A DNA stretch of 64,000 bases from Alterirhizorhabdus solaris. Its GTDB lineage: Bacteria; Pseudomonadota; Alphaproteobacteria; Sphingomonadales; Sphingomonadaceae. The notes under the pieces are model-generated. The model was not told the DNA's origin. It saw only the letters and a program-made list of their open reading frames with translations, and did no database searches. The stretch lies in the NCBI RefSeq assembly GCF_007785815.1, contig NZ_VNIM01000007.1, positions 1 to 64,000 on the forward strand, read 5' to 3'. The position numbers and the translations under genes were made by a program. Shown here one piece after another: positions 51,535 to 60,807 of this stretch (its first letter is position 1; each line of letters opens with the position of its first letter).

Positions 51535-52815
51535 TCAATCGAATCGTACTTTCAGGTGGTTCACGCCCCGCGCGTGCAACCCGCCGATGATCTTGGGCCG
51601 CTCCACCCGGTCATCGAACCGGAGCTTGGGGAAGCGATCCAGCAGCGCGTTGATCGCCGCGTCCATCTCGGCCTCGGCGACGAACCGGCCGAGGCAGGTA
51701 TGCGGGCCGGCGGCAAAGCCGATGTGCCGCTTCATCGGGCGGTGCAGGTCGTAGCGGTCGGGATCCTCCCACCGCTGGGGATCACGGTTGCCCGCGCCCA
51801 GGCACACGTCGATGATCGCGCCCTCAGGGATCTCCACCCCGCCCAGCACGCTGGCCTTCGTGGTCAGGCGGTGGAACATCGGATCGGTGCAGTTCCAGCG
51901 CACGCCTTCCTGGATCGCCGGCTCCATCAGCGTGCGGTCGGCGCGCAACGCCTCCAGCTGCTCCGGGTTGGAAAGCAGCGCGAAGATCGTGATGCCGAGC
52001 TGGCGGTAGGTGGTGCCGCCGCCCGCCAGCAGCAGCAGCCGCGAGAAGGAGATGATGTCGTCGTCGCTGAGGCGCGAGACCTTGCCCTCCGCATCGGTGA
52101 ACGGCGCATCGATCAGCCGCGAGATCAGGTCGTCCTGCCGTTCCCGCCGCCGTTCCCCGATCGCGGCGAGCAGCACCGAGCGCACCTTGGCATGGTTCGC
52201 CGCATGGTCCGTGCCCTCGACCGCCATGCTGCCTACCAGCGCATCACGGAACTCTAGCGCCTCGTCGGAGGACAGGCCATAGGCGGCGGTGACGGTGTGC
52301 ATCGGCAGGCGCGCGCACAGTTGCAGCGAAAGGTCCGCCGACCCCGCCCCGGCGATCTGGTCGAGCAGGGTGTCGACGAACGGTTCGATCCACTTCTCGC
52401 GCCACCAGCCCATCGCCTGCTGGCGCGTGAGCATCGGCTGGATCGAGGAGCGGTAGCGGGCATGCTCGTTGCCGATCATCGTCAGCACGGTATGGCCGAT
52501 GCTCGTCATCACCGACGGCATTTCCTGATAGTGCAGCGACGAATAGGTCATGTTGTCCTGCAACGCCTTGCTGCCGGCGTCGAAGGTGAGCGTGGTGTAA
52601 TGCGGCCGCTGCTTGTCGAAGAACGGGTTGGAGATGCCGGTCAGCGCCTCCTCCAGATCGCCCGGATAAACCCCGCCCTTTTCGCGCAGGGCGGCGAACA
52701 GCGGATAGGGATCGGCGATCAGCGCATGGCCGCCCGCAGTCGATTCGCGCTCGACGTTGAAGATTTCCTCGTAGCGGGGATCATCGCTCGTGAGCGCACC
52801 GTTCTCGCCTGACAC
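51535..52815 (-). CDS. Cytochrome P450 with Gly in place of the I-helix acid (second of two)
   Basis: A 426-residue P450 closely resembling the one at 39.8 kb. ExxR is Glu303-Arg306; the haem loop FAAGPHTCLGR gives Cys374. The I helix reads AGGGTT (264-269), again without Asp/Glu. GTG 52815 has GGAGGA upstream and is preferred over an ATG at 52869. The two AGGGT P450s share the WW-containing segment (GWWREKWIEP and NWWRPNWIDE) and look like paralogues, probably a distinct P450 subfamily. Confidence 0.91.
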   Translation of the reverse strand: MSGENGALTSDDPRYEEIFNVERESTAGGHALIADPYPLFAALREKGGVYPGDLEEALTGISNPFFDKQRPHYTTLTFDAGSKALQDNMTYSSLHYQEMPSVMTSIGHTVLTMIGNEHARYRSSIQPMLTRQQAMGWWREKWIEPFVDTLLDQIAGAGSADLSLQLCARLPMHTVTAAYGLSSDEALEFRDALVGSMAVEGTDHAANHAKVRSVLLAAIGERRRERQDDLISRLIDAPFTDAEGKVSRLSDDDIISFSRLLLLAGGGTTYRQLGITIFALLSNPEQLEALRADRTLMEPAIQEGVRWNCTDPMFHRLTTKASVLGGVEIPEGAIIDVCLGAGNRDPQRWEDPDRYDLHRPMKRHIGFAAGPHTCLGRFVAEAEMDAAINALLDRFPKLRFDDRVERPKIIGGLHARGVNHLKVRFD

Positions 52816-52924
52816 CCCGTCCTCCGTTCCGCCGTTCCGGCAATGATCGTTGCCCGGGGCATTCCGCATCGCCGCCGCCTTGTCAAATCGCGAGGCGCCC
52901 GCCCGGGGCGGCGCGGGCGGTCGT

Positions 52925-54208
52925 TCAGGCCACGACCGGCGTCGGCGCGGGTACGCGATCGAGCACGAGCGCCAGGCTCGGCTGCCGGCCGAGCATCAGG
53001 ATCGCGCCCACGCCGGCGACGAGCAGCGGCACGCAGGTCCACAGCAGGCCGTCATAGCTGCCGGTCGAATCGTAGATCAGGCTGCCGACGAACGGCCCCG
53101 AACCGACCGCCAGCGCGGTGCAGCCCTGCACCAGCCCGAGGAAGGCGGAATAGTTCCTCACCCCCAGATAGCGGGCGGTGAGGAAGGCGATGATGTCCAC
53201 CTCCGCGCCGAGCGAGGCCCCCAGCACGATCGCGATCAGCAGCGCGTGGATGAAGCTGCCGTCGTAATGGAACAGGCCGAGCAGGGCGACGAGCGGGATG
53301 GCGAAGGCCACCGCCGCGACCGCCGTGCTGCTGAACCGGTCGAGCAGGAAGCCGGTGGTCAGCCGGCCCGCGATGGAGCAGAGCCCGACCGCGCTCACCG
53401 CCGCCGCCGCCGAGGCGCGGTCCAGCCCCTTGCCCGTGACGAACGGCACGAAATGGGCCATCAGCGCCAGCACCGAGAAGGCGAAGACCATTGAGGCGGC
53501 CAGCAGGTAGAGGAACGCCGGCGACACGACGGCCGTCCGCAGATCGGCCGCCGAAAGCGGCACGCGCTTCGGCGCCGCCGGCCCGTCCGTCATCGGATCG
53601 CGCGATTTTCGACGATCGAACAGCAGAAGCGCCAGCGGCAGCACGATCGCCACGGCGAAGAACGGGATGATGCCGAACGCCGGACGCCACCCGTAATTCT
53701 CGATGGTCGCCTCCACCACCAGCGGGGTGAGACTGGAACTGAGGCCCGTTCCGGCCAGCGCGACGGCCAGCGCCAGCCCGCGCGAGGCCTTGAACCGGCT
53801 GACGATCGCGGCCGTCCATACCGAGGCAGTGACGAGCGGGAAGGCGAGCGCGATCAGCAGCCAGTTGCCGTACCACTGCCATTCGCGGCCGCTCGTCAGC
53901 GTCAGCAGCGCCACGGCCGCACCGTAGAGCAGCAGCCCCGGGATCACCACGCGCCGCGGCCCGAGCCGGTCGGCCAGCCGGCCCGCGAAGAAGATGCCGA
54001 TCGCCGCCGCGACGCTGAGGATGAACGGGCCGGTGGTGATGACCGTCCGGCTCCAGCCGAACTCCCGCTCCAGCGGGGCGAAGAACAGGCCTTGCGAGTA
54101 GAGATGCGCCGTCGAGAGCGATATCCCGAGCGACGCCACGAGCACGGTCGTCCAGTTCGATCGCCATTCCGCGACCGCAGTTTCGTCAGGCCCGTTCTGC
54201 ACCTTCAT
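52925..54208 (-). CDS. MFS transporter (monocarboxylate-type)
   Basis: A 427-residue inner-membrane carrier with about 12 hydrophobic segments. After a short cytoplasmic tail the first helix begins TTVLVASLGISLSTAHLYSQG; the loop 2-3 motif GRLADRLGPRRV is a clear MFS signature, and a charged central loop (RRKSRDPMTDGP) divides the two halves. The WSRTVITTGPF segment recalls oxalate/formate and monocarboxylate transporters. It is divergent from the second TonB receptor, so both may serve uptake of one acid. Confidence 0.92.
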   Translation of the reverse strand: MKVQNGPDETAVAEWRSNWTTVLVASLGISLSTAHLYSQGLFFAPLEREFGWSRTVITTGPFILSVAAAIGIFFAGRLADRLGPRRVVIPGLLLYGAAVALLTLTSGREWQWYGNWLLIALAFPLVTASVWTAAIVSRFKASRGLALAVALAGTGLSSSLTPLVVEATIENYGWRPAFGIIPFFAVAIVLPLALLLFDRRKSRDPMTDGPAAPKRVPLSAADLRTAVVSPAFLYLLAASMVFAFSVLALMAHFVPFVTGKGLDRASAAAAVSAVGLCSIAGRLTTGFLLDRFSSTAVAAVAFAIPLVALLGLFHYDGSFIHALLIAIVLGASLGAEVDIIAFLTARYLGVRNYSAFLGLVQGCTALAVGSGPFVGSLIYDSTGSYDGLLWTCVPLLVAGVGAILMLGRQPSLALVLDRVPAPTPVVA

Positions 54209-54518
54209 CCTCCGCCTGTGCCATTACTGGACAGTCACATCCTTGTGATCCGCCGCCGCTGGTGATCCGCTGCGGCATCACCGCCGCCATTTCATGCGGC
54301 TTTCGTATGAACGCGCAAGCCGTGAGCGACAACGCGACATAATGCCACAGAGCGATTGCATTAATCGATCGATTGTTGCAAGGCCGATCCATGACGCCGG
54401 TGTACGGACGGACGGGGGATGAAACCCGCGCCGTGCCGATCGTCGACAGTCAGGACACCAGGGTTGCACGGCGGGCACAAGCACCGCGCCGGCGAAGACA
54501 GAATGAGGGGGAGGATCG
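54209..54518. promoter_or_regulatory. Divergent regulatory region between MFS and second TonB receptor genes
   Basis: This 310-bp non-coding region is AT-richer than its neighbours. It holds TAATGC (54340-54345) with inverted GCATTA (54358-54363), and tandem GATTGCATTAAT (from 54354) and GATTGTTGCAAGGC (from 54371), 17 bp apart. The same pair of words at the same 17-bp spacing occurs at 63.76-63.79 kb. No clear -35/-10 pair was found by eye. Confidence 0.55.
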
Positions 54519-56828
54519 ATGATTTCGACCAACGGACGCCATTGCGTGGCGGGTTTGAAGTGCGGCGTCGCGCTGGCGGCAATGCTGGCCGCCGCAGCCC
54601 AGGCGCAGGTTTCGCCGGACGCCGCGCCCGCAGGCACCACCTCGACGGCGACCGCAGCGCCCGAGCCCGAGAACGCCAACGACATCATCGTCACCGCCCA
54701 GCGCCGCGCCGAGCGGCTTGAGAGCGTGCCGGTCGCGATCGTCGCGCTCAGCGGCGACACGCTCGCCAAGTCGGGCGTCCAGCGGCTCACCGATCTCGGC
54801 CAGGTGGCCACCGGCGTGCAGATCAACCGTGGCGGCTCGTTCACCCAGCCGGCCATCCGCGGCATCACCACGCTGACGCTCGGCTACGGCTTCGAGAACA
54901 ACGTCGCGGTGTATGTCGACGGTTTCTATCAACCGGACATGGTCACCATCAACGGCGATCTCGCCAACCTTTCCAGCGTGCAGGTGCTGAAAGGCCCGCA
55001 GGGCGCGCTGTACGGCCGCAACGCCACCGCCGGCGCGATCGTGATGGAGACGCTCACGCCGTCCAAGGATCTCACCGCGAACGGCCAGGCCTCCTATGGC
55101 CGCTTCAACGACTATCGCCTGCAGGGCTACGTTTCCGGTCCGATCAACGAGAAGATCTCGGTCGGGGTGGCGGCCTATTACCGCAGCAGCGACGGCTACA
55201 TCACGGACATCGGCGCCGATCCGGTTTCCAAGTCCGACGATACCGATGCCGCGCCGCTGAAGAATTTCTCCCTGCGCGGCAAGATCCTGCTCGAACCGAC
55301 CGACAACCTCAAGGTCACCCTCGGCTACAACCACGGCTTCGTCGAGGATTCGCGCGGTGTCGTCTATACCGTCAACCGCTATCCTTCGGCGGCGATCCGC
55401 AACATCCCGGGCCGCGCGACGGAGCGCGACACGGCATCGTCCTCGATCCCGGCGAACGCCAAGGCCAAGGCCGATGAGTTCACCGGCAAGATCACGCTCG
55501 ATACCGGCATCGGCACGCTCTCGTCCTATACCGGCTATGCGAAGCGCCACAGCAATTCGGTGTTCGATTTCGACGCCTCCCGGCCGGTCCTGACCCAGTC
55601 GTCCTCCACCGACATCGAGCAGCGCACATTCCAGCAGACGCTGGATTACTCGATCAACGCGATCAACAATCTCGATCTGATCGTCGGCGCCTTCTACTAT
55701 AACGACAAGCTCACGGTGGGCGACGCCAAGGTCTATGCCGGTTCCATCGATGCCGCCGGCCTGATCCGTTTCCAGGACGACCTGCTGACGTCGAAGGCCT
55801 ACGCCTTCTATCTCGATGCGACCTACCACCTCACCGATCGCCTGTTCCTGACCGGCGGCGTCCGCTACAGCCACGAGAAGCGTCGCATCGCCTACACCGA
55901 GTTTCGCGGCACATCGGTGAACGCGCCGGCAGCGGTGTTCCCGCCCGCCGACAAGTCCGCCACGTTCAGCTCGGCCACGCCGCGCGCCGTGCTGCGCTAC
56001 GAGCTGGCCGACCGCACCAACGTCTATGCCTCCTTCTCCACCGGCTTCCGCTCGGGCGTGTTCAACCCCACCGCCGCCGCCTCGCCGGCGCTGGTGATCC
56101 CGATCAAGCCGGAAAAGCTGCGCGCCTACGAAGTCGGCTTCAAGACCGCCTCGTCGACGTTCCGCCTCGATACCGCGGCCTATTACTATGATTTCCGCAA
56201 CCTGCAGGTCGGCGTCACCACCCAGATCCCCGGTCCGCCGATCCAGGTGGTCCAGCTCATCAGCAACGCCAAGAAGGCGGAGGTCTATGGTGCCGAGGCG
56301 CAGGCGACCTTCACCCCGGTGCGGGATCTCAACCTGCGCGCGGGTGTCTCCTACGTCCATGCCCGCTACAAGGACTTCAAGAACGCGACGGGCGTGGGCC
56401 TGAACACCACGACCCAGACGAACGTCACCGGGCAGGTGCAGGATTGGTCGGGCAAGCAGATGGCGCGCGCGCCGGGCTTCACCTCCAACGTCGGCGTGGA
56501 CTACACGATCGATCTGGCCGGTGGCCGCCTCGCCGCTTCGGCCAACGGCAGCTACACCTCGTCGTTCGTCGTGGCCAATCCGTCGCTGTTCGGCCCCCTG
56601 GCCGGCGCCGCCCTGGCGAACAAGCAGCGCTACCGCCAGAAGGGCTATGCCCTGCTCAACGCGCAGCTCAACTGGACCGACCCGAGCGGCCATTACACGC
56701 TGGGCGTCTATGGCGACAACATCACCAACACGCGCTTCAACTTCGTCCTTTCGGGCGGCGCGTTCGGCGATTATTCGCAGGGCAACGAACCGGTGACCTA
56801 CGGCGTGCGCGCCGGCTTCAAGTTCTGA
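54519..56828 (+). CDS. TonB-dependent outer-membrane receptor (second)
   Basis: A 769-residue receptor with a signal peptide (cleavage near AQA-Q, residue 29), a plug starting NDIIVTAQRRAERLESVPVAI (about 52-72) with LKGPQGALYGRNATAG, and a beta barrel ending GVRAGFKF with the C-terminal Phe required for assembly. GGGGAGG precedes the ATG. It heads an operon with an NDP-forming acyl-CoA synthetase and a thiolase-DUF35 pair, so it probably imports a steroid-like or long-chain acid. Confidence 0.95.
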   Translation: MISTNGRHCVAGLKCGVALAAMLAAAAQAQVSPDAAPAGTTSTATAAPEPENANDIIVTAQRRAERLESVPVAIVALSGDTLAKSGVQRLTDLGQVATGVQINRGGSFTQPAIRGITTLTLGYGFENNVAVYVDGFYQPDMVTINGDLANLSSVQVLKGPQGALYGRNATAGAIVMETLTPSKDLTANGQASYGRFNDYRLQGYVSGPINEKISVGVAAYYRSSDGYITDIGADPVSKSDDTDAAPLKNFSLRGKILLEPTDNLKVTLGYNHGFVEDSRGVVYTVNRYPSAAIRNIPGRATERDTASSSIPANAKAKADEFTGKITLDTGIGTLSSYTGYAKRHSNSVFDFDASRPVLTQSSSTDIEQRTFQQTLDYSINAINNLDLIVGAFYYNDKLTVGDAKVYAGSIDAAGLIRFQDDLLTSKAYAFYLDATYHLTDRLFLTGGVRYSHEKRRIAYTEFRGTSVNAPAAVFPPADKSATFSSATPRAVLRYELADRTNVYASFSTGFRSGVFNPTAAASPALVIPIKPEKLRAYEVGFKTASSTFRLDTAAYYYDFRNLQVGVTTQIPGPPIQVVQLISNAKKAEVYGAEAQATFTPVRDLNLRAGVSYVHARYKDFKNATGVGLNTTTQTNVTGQVQDWSGKQMARAPGFTSNVGVDYTIDLAGGRLAASANGSYTSSFVVANPSLFGPLAGAALANKQRYRQKGYALLNAQLNWTDPSGHYTLGVYGDNITNTRFNFVLSGGAFGDYSQGNEPVTYGVRAGFKF

Positions 56829-56857
56829 GGCCGGCCGGCACGACCGGATGATATCCG

Positions 56858-56892
56858 GCCCGGCCGACGTCGCAGCCGCGGCGTCGGCCGGG
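56858..56892. repeat. GC hairpin between TonB receptor and synthetase genes
   Basis: Arms CCCGGCCGACG and CGTCGGCCGGG with a loop of about a dozen bases lie in the 135-bp gap. No T run follows, so it may attenuate rather than stop transcription into the synthetase. Confidence 0.4.
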
Positions 56893-56963
56893 TCGACTGC
56901 ACATGAAGGCCCCGGCCCGGGACGAACGACCGGGCCTGCGAGACGCGGGCCCGGGAGAGAAGA

Positions 56964-59075
56964 ATGACAGACGGCACCGGCGCAGGCACTCACCGGCTCG
57001 ACCGGCTGCTCAATCCGCGGTCGATCGCGATCGTCGGTGCGTCCGAACGCAACCATTACTCCAATCTCGCCATGCGCGCGCTGCGCGGGCTGGGCTTCGA
57101 CGGGCCGCTGCAACTGGTGAACCAGCGCGGCGCGCCCGCCTACGGGATGGAGAGCGTCACGAAATGCTCGGCGCTGGCCGAACCGGTAGATGCCGCCTAC
57201 CTGTGCGTGCCCGTCGCCGGCCTGATCGATACGGTGCGCGACGCGATCGACGCCGGCATCCGCAACCTCGTGATCGTCACCTCGGGCTTCGCCGAACTCG
57301 GCGGCGAGGGCGCCGCGCGCGAGGCGGAGCTGAAGGCGATGTGCGCCGCCAGCGACACGCGCGTCATCGGGCCGAACTCGCTCGGCTATCGCAACAATCT
57401 CGGCCGGGTCGCGCTCGGCTCGATCCCGTTCGTCGAACAGCCAACCCGGCCGACCATCGCGCTGATCTCGGCAAGCGGCTCGGTCGCATCGTCGGTGATC
57501 AACTACGGCATCCGCCAGGGCACCGGCTTCACCCACGTGATCGCCACCGGCAACGAGATGAACGTCTCGACCGCCGACATCATCGATTACCTGATCGGCA
57601 TCCCCGAGGTGCGCGCCATCGCCCTGTTCATCGAGCAGGTCCGCGATCCGGCCACGTTCGCCGCCGCCGCCGAACGCGCGCGGCTGGCCGGCAAGCCGAT
57701 CGTGGCGCTGAAGATCGGCTCGGCGGAAACCACCGCCGCCGTGGCCGCCGCGCATACCGGCGCGGCCGTCGGCGACGACAAGGTGTTCGACGCCGTCTGC
57801 CACCGGCTGGCGATCGTGCGGGTGCGCACGATCGAGGCGCTCGTCGTCACCGCCGCCACGCTGGCGGCGACCGGCCCGATCGCGCGGCCGGGCGTCGGCC
57901 TCGTCTCGATTTCGGGCGGCATCTGCGAGATCGCCTCGGATTACGGCGAGGCTGCGGGCGTCTCGATCCCGCAGTTCGCCGAGCCGACGCGGGCCGCGCT
58001 CGCCGCCGTGCTCTCCGATCTGGGGCAGATGCACAATCCGCTCGACATGACGGGCGCGGCGGTGCGCGACGAGGACCTGTGGATCAAGGTGCCGCAGATC
58101 CTGGCGCGCGATCCCGCGATCGGGATCACCCTCATCAACTGGGACGTGCCGTCGGTGGCGGAGCCGAGCATGCCCAACACGCTCGCCCTGATCGGTCGCG
58201 CGCTTGCGGAGACGACCGCGCCGGCCCTGTTGATCGCCAACAGCGAGAATGCGGTCAACGAGCATGGCCGTGCCTATCTGGACCAGCATGGCCAGCTGTT
58301 CTCGCTGCCCGGCATCGGCAAGGGCATGGAGGCCGTCGGCAAGCTGGCCTGGTGGTCCGAGCGGGTCGGCCGCCCGCCCCTGCCCGCCGCCGCTCCGGCC
58401 GCGCCGGCGGGCGCCGCGCACCCGGTGGACGAACGCCAGACGCTCGACCATCTGGCGACGCACGGCGTGCCGGTGATCCCCACCCGAATCGTCCGCACGG
58501 CCGACGAAGCCGTCGCCGCCGCGCAGGCGATCGGCGAGCCTGTCGTGCTCAAGATCCTCTCGGCCGATATCGCGCACAAGAGCGAGGTCGGCGGCGTGGC
58601 GCTCAACCTTGCGGGCGATGCGGCGGTGGCGCAGGCCTTCGACACGATGATGGCCACGGTGCGCGAGCGGGCACCCGCCGCCGCGATCGAGGGCGTCATC
58701 GTCGCGCCGATGCGCTCGGGCGGTATCGAGCTGCTCGTCGGCATCGCGCGCGACCCGCAGTGGGGGCTGGTCTGCGCCGTCGGGCTCGGCGGCTTCTGGG
58801 TCGACGCGCTGGGCGACACCGCCCTGTGCCTGCTGCCCGCGGGCAGGGACGACATCGTCGCCGCCTTCCGCTCGCTGCGCGGCGTCAGGATGCTGGAAGG
58901 TTATCGCGGCGCGGCGCCGGTCGATCTCGACGCGGTGGCCGAGGTCGTCGTCCGCATCGGCGCGGCGGCGGCGGCGCTGGGAGACGACCTAGCCGCGCTG
59001 GAGGTGAACCCGTTGCTCGTCTCGGGCGATCGGATCGAGGCGCTCGATGCGCTGGCGGTGTGGTCGACGCAGTGA
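56964..59075 (+). CDS. NDP-forming acyl-CoA synthetase (second copy)
   Basis: A 703-residue fused acetate-CoA-ligase-type protein. CoA-binding domain LLNPRSIAIVGASER at the start, phospho-histidine His264 in AAHTGAAVGDD, and a C-terminal ATP-grasp domain beginning DERQTLDHLATHGVPV (about residue 490). GGGAGAG precedes the ATG. It ends in a GTGA overlap with the thiolase gene. It is a distant paralogue of the 699-residue enzyme at 23 kb and should activate a different acid. Confidence 0.93.
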   Translation: MTDGTGAGTHRLDRLLNPRSIAIVGASERNHYSNLAMRALRGLGFDGPLQLVNQRGAPAYGMESVTKCSALAEPVDAAYLCVPVAGLIDTVRDAIDAGIRNLVIVTSGFAELGGEGAAREAELKAMCAASDTRVIGPNSLGYRNNLGRVALGSIPFVEQPTRPTIALISASGSVASSVINYGIRQGTGFTHVIATGNEMNVSTADIIDYLIGIPEVRAIALFIEQVRDPATFAAAAERARLAGKPIVALKIGSAETTAAVAAAHTGAAVGDDKVFDAVCHRLAIVRVRTIEALVVTAATLAATGPIARPGVGLVSISGGICEIASDYGEAAGVSIPQFAEPTRAALAAVLSDLGQMHNPLDMTGAAVRDEDLWIKVPQILARDPAIGITLINWDVPSVAEPSMPNTLALIGRALAETTAPALLIANSENAVNEHGRAYLDQHGQLFSLPGIGKGMEAVGKLAWWSERVGRPPLPAAAPAAPAGAAHPVDERQTLDHLATHGVPVIPTRIVRTADEAVAAAQAIGEPVVLKILSADIAHKSEVGGVALNLAGDAAVAQAFDTMMATVRERAPAAAIEGVIVAPMRSGGIELLVGIARDPQWGLVCAVGLGGFWVDALGDTALCLLPAGRDDIVAAFRSLRGVRMLEGYRGAAPVDLDAVAEVVVRIGAAAAALGDDLAALEVNPLLVSGDRIEALDALAVWSTQ

Positions 59076-60292
59076 CCGACGCTCCGGTAACCCGCGACCT
59101 CGCCCGGTGCGCCGCGATCGTCGGCGCGGCGGAATATCCCGCCCGCCGCTTTTCCGAGGTGCCGGCCGCAAATAGCCTGGAACAGGCGGCCGATCTGGCG
59201 TTGCTGGCGTTGGACGACGCGGGGCTGACGCTGGCCGATGTCGATGGCCTGTCGGTGCGCGGCATCTACGTGACCGATCAGTTCCTGCCCGCCACGCTGG
59301 CCGAATATCTCGGCGTGCGGATCGGCTACGGCGGCGCGCCCGATCTGGGCGGGGCGGCCGCCGCCGGCATGGTGTGGCGGGCCGCGGCGGCGATCGAGCG
59401 CGGGGTCGCCTCGGCGATCGTCTGCGTATATCCCGGCAACTATCCCCCCGCCCCGCCCCCCGGGGACCGGCAACAGCGGTCGTTCGGCGCCTCCAGCTAC
59501 CTGCCGGGATCGCCGCAGGCCGAGTTCGAGATTCCCTACGGCCATCTCGGCCAGAACATTCCCTATGCGTTCATCGCGCAGCGTTACGCGCATGCCCACG
59601 GCTATGATCCGGAGGCGCTGGCCCGGCTGGTCGTCCACCAGCGCCGCAGCGCCAACGCCAATCCGCACGCGATCTTCCACGGCGAACCGCTGACCGAGGC
59701 CGACGTGCTGGCCAGCCGCATGATCGCCGATCCGCTGCGGATGCTGGAGATCGTGCGCCCGATCCGGGGCGGCACGGCGGTGGTCGTGGCGTCGCCCGAG
59801 GTGGCGCGGCGGACACGGCACCGGCCGGTGGCGATCAGCGGCTATGGCGAGGGCATCGCACACAAGTCGCCGCAGTTCGCGCGCGACATCCTCGATCCGC
59901 CGCTGCGCGAGGCGGCGGCGACCGCCTTCGCGATGGCCGGCCTCACCCCCGGCGACATGGCCGGCGCGCAGATCTACGACTGCTACACGATCGCGGTGCT
60001 GATGGCGCTGGAGGCGGCCGGCTTCTGCGCGCCCGGCGCGGGGTTCGGCTTCCTGCGCGGTCACGACATGAGCTTTGCCGGCGACTTCCCGCTGAACACC
60101 AACGGCGGCCAGCTCGGCTACGGGCAGGCCGGCGGCGCGGGCGGCATGACGCATGTGATCGAGGGGTATCGACAGGCGGCGGGGCGGGCCGGCGCGCGGC
60201 AGATCGCGGGCTGCGACACGATGTTCGTCAGCGGCAACGGAGGCATCATGAGCGAGCAGGTGGCGCTGGTGCTGCAGGGAGCGACGGCATGA
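59072..60292 (+). CDS. Thiolase-like lipid-transfer protein (Ltp type), second copy
   Basis: A 406-residue non-condensing thiolase-fold protein starting at GTG 59072 within the synthetase stop. It contains CAAIVGAAEYPARRFSEVP, a middle GLSVRGIYVTDQFLPATLAEYLG and the C-terminal LNTNGGQLGYGQAGGAGGMTHVIEGYRQ and SGNGGIMSEQVALVL. It is followed, with a 4-bp overlap, by a DUF35 protein, the same arrangement as at 14.7-16.3 kb in opposite orientation. It probably forms an aldolase-like complex. Confidence 0.88.
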   Translation: MTDAPVTRDLARCAAIVGAAEYPARRFSEVPAANSLEQAADLALLALDDAGLTLADVDGLSVRGIYVTDQFLPATLAEYLGVRIGYGGAPDLGGAAAAGMVWRAAAAIERGVASAIVCVYPGNYPPAPPPGDRQQRSFGASSYLPGSPQAEFEIPYGHLGQNIPYAFIAQRYAHAHGYDPEALARLVVHQRRSANANPHAIFHGEPLTEADVLASRMIADPLRMLEIVRPIRGGTAVVVASPEVARRTRHRPVAISGYGEGIAHKSPQFARDILDPPLREAAATAFAMAGLTPGDMAGAQIYDCYTIAVLMALEAAGFCAPGAGFGFLRGHDMSFAGDFPLNTNGGQLGYGQAGGAGGMTHVIEGYRQAAGRAGARQIAGCDTMFVSGNGGIMSEQVALVLQGATA

Positions 60293-60690
60293 CCGGCGCG
60301 CCCCCGATCGTCACCGAGGTGTCGCGGCCCTGGTGGGAGGCACTGGCGCGCGGCGAGGTCTGCGTCCAGCAATGCACCGCCTGCGATCACTGGATCTTCT
60401 ACCCCCGGCCGTTCTGCCCGCGCTGCGGCGCGCGCGATCCGGCATGGCGCACGGTGGACGGCGCGGCCACGCTCTACACCTGGTCGGTGGCACGGGTGCC
60501 CGTGGCGGCGGCGTTCGCGCATCTCGACGAGCCGATCCTGGCCGTGGCGGAACTGGCGATCGGCATCCGCGTGCCGACGAGCCTGTGCGACATCGCCCCG
60601 CAGGATGTCCGTATCGGCATGGCGCTGGCGCCGGTGTTCGACGGCGGCACCTATCCCGGCATCACGCTGCTGCGCTACCGCCCGGCCTGA
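60289..60690 (+). CDS. DUF35 / Zn-ribbon OB-fold protein, second copy
   Basis: A 133-residue protein with a zinc ribbon (Cys29, Cys32, Cys43, Cys46 in CTACDHW and FCPRCG) and an OB fold (ATLYTWSVARVPVAAAF onward). ATGA overlap with the thiolase gene shows tight coupling. It lacks the Pro-rich N-terminal leader of the other copy. Expected role: acyl-CoA binding and assembly with the Ltp partner. Confidence 0.9.
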   Translation: MTGAPPIVTEVSRPWWEALARGEVCVQQCTACDHWIFYPRPFCPRCGARDPAWRTVDGAATLYTWSVARVPVAAAFAHLDEPILAVAELAIGIRVPTSLCDIAPQDVRIGMALAPVFDGGTYPGITLLRYRPA

Positions 60691-60807
60691 CAGGCAACGA
60701 TCGCGGAAAGCGGGCATCCGCCCGCCCGTCCGTGCCGGGGCCTGTCGCCCGGCGACACGTTCTATCATGCGACGCCCGACCCCGGGCCATCCCAAGGAGC
60801 CAGCCCC

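Noticed and set aside
54450-58577. Open frame of over 1,300 codons on the minus strand
   Set aside because: It is antisense to the second TonB receptor and synthetase genes, is rich in Arg, Gly and Ala, and has no domain pattern; it is a GC-rich shadow.
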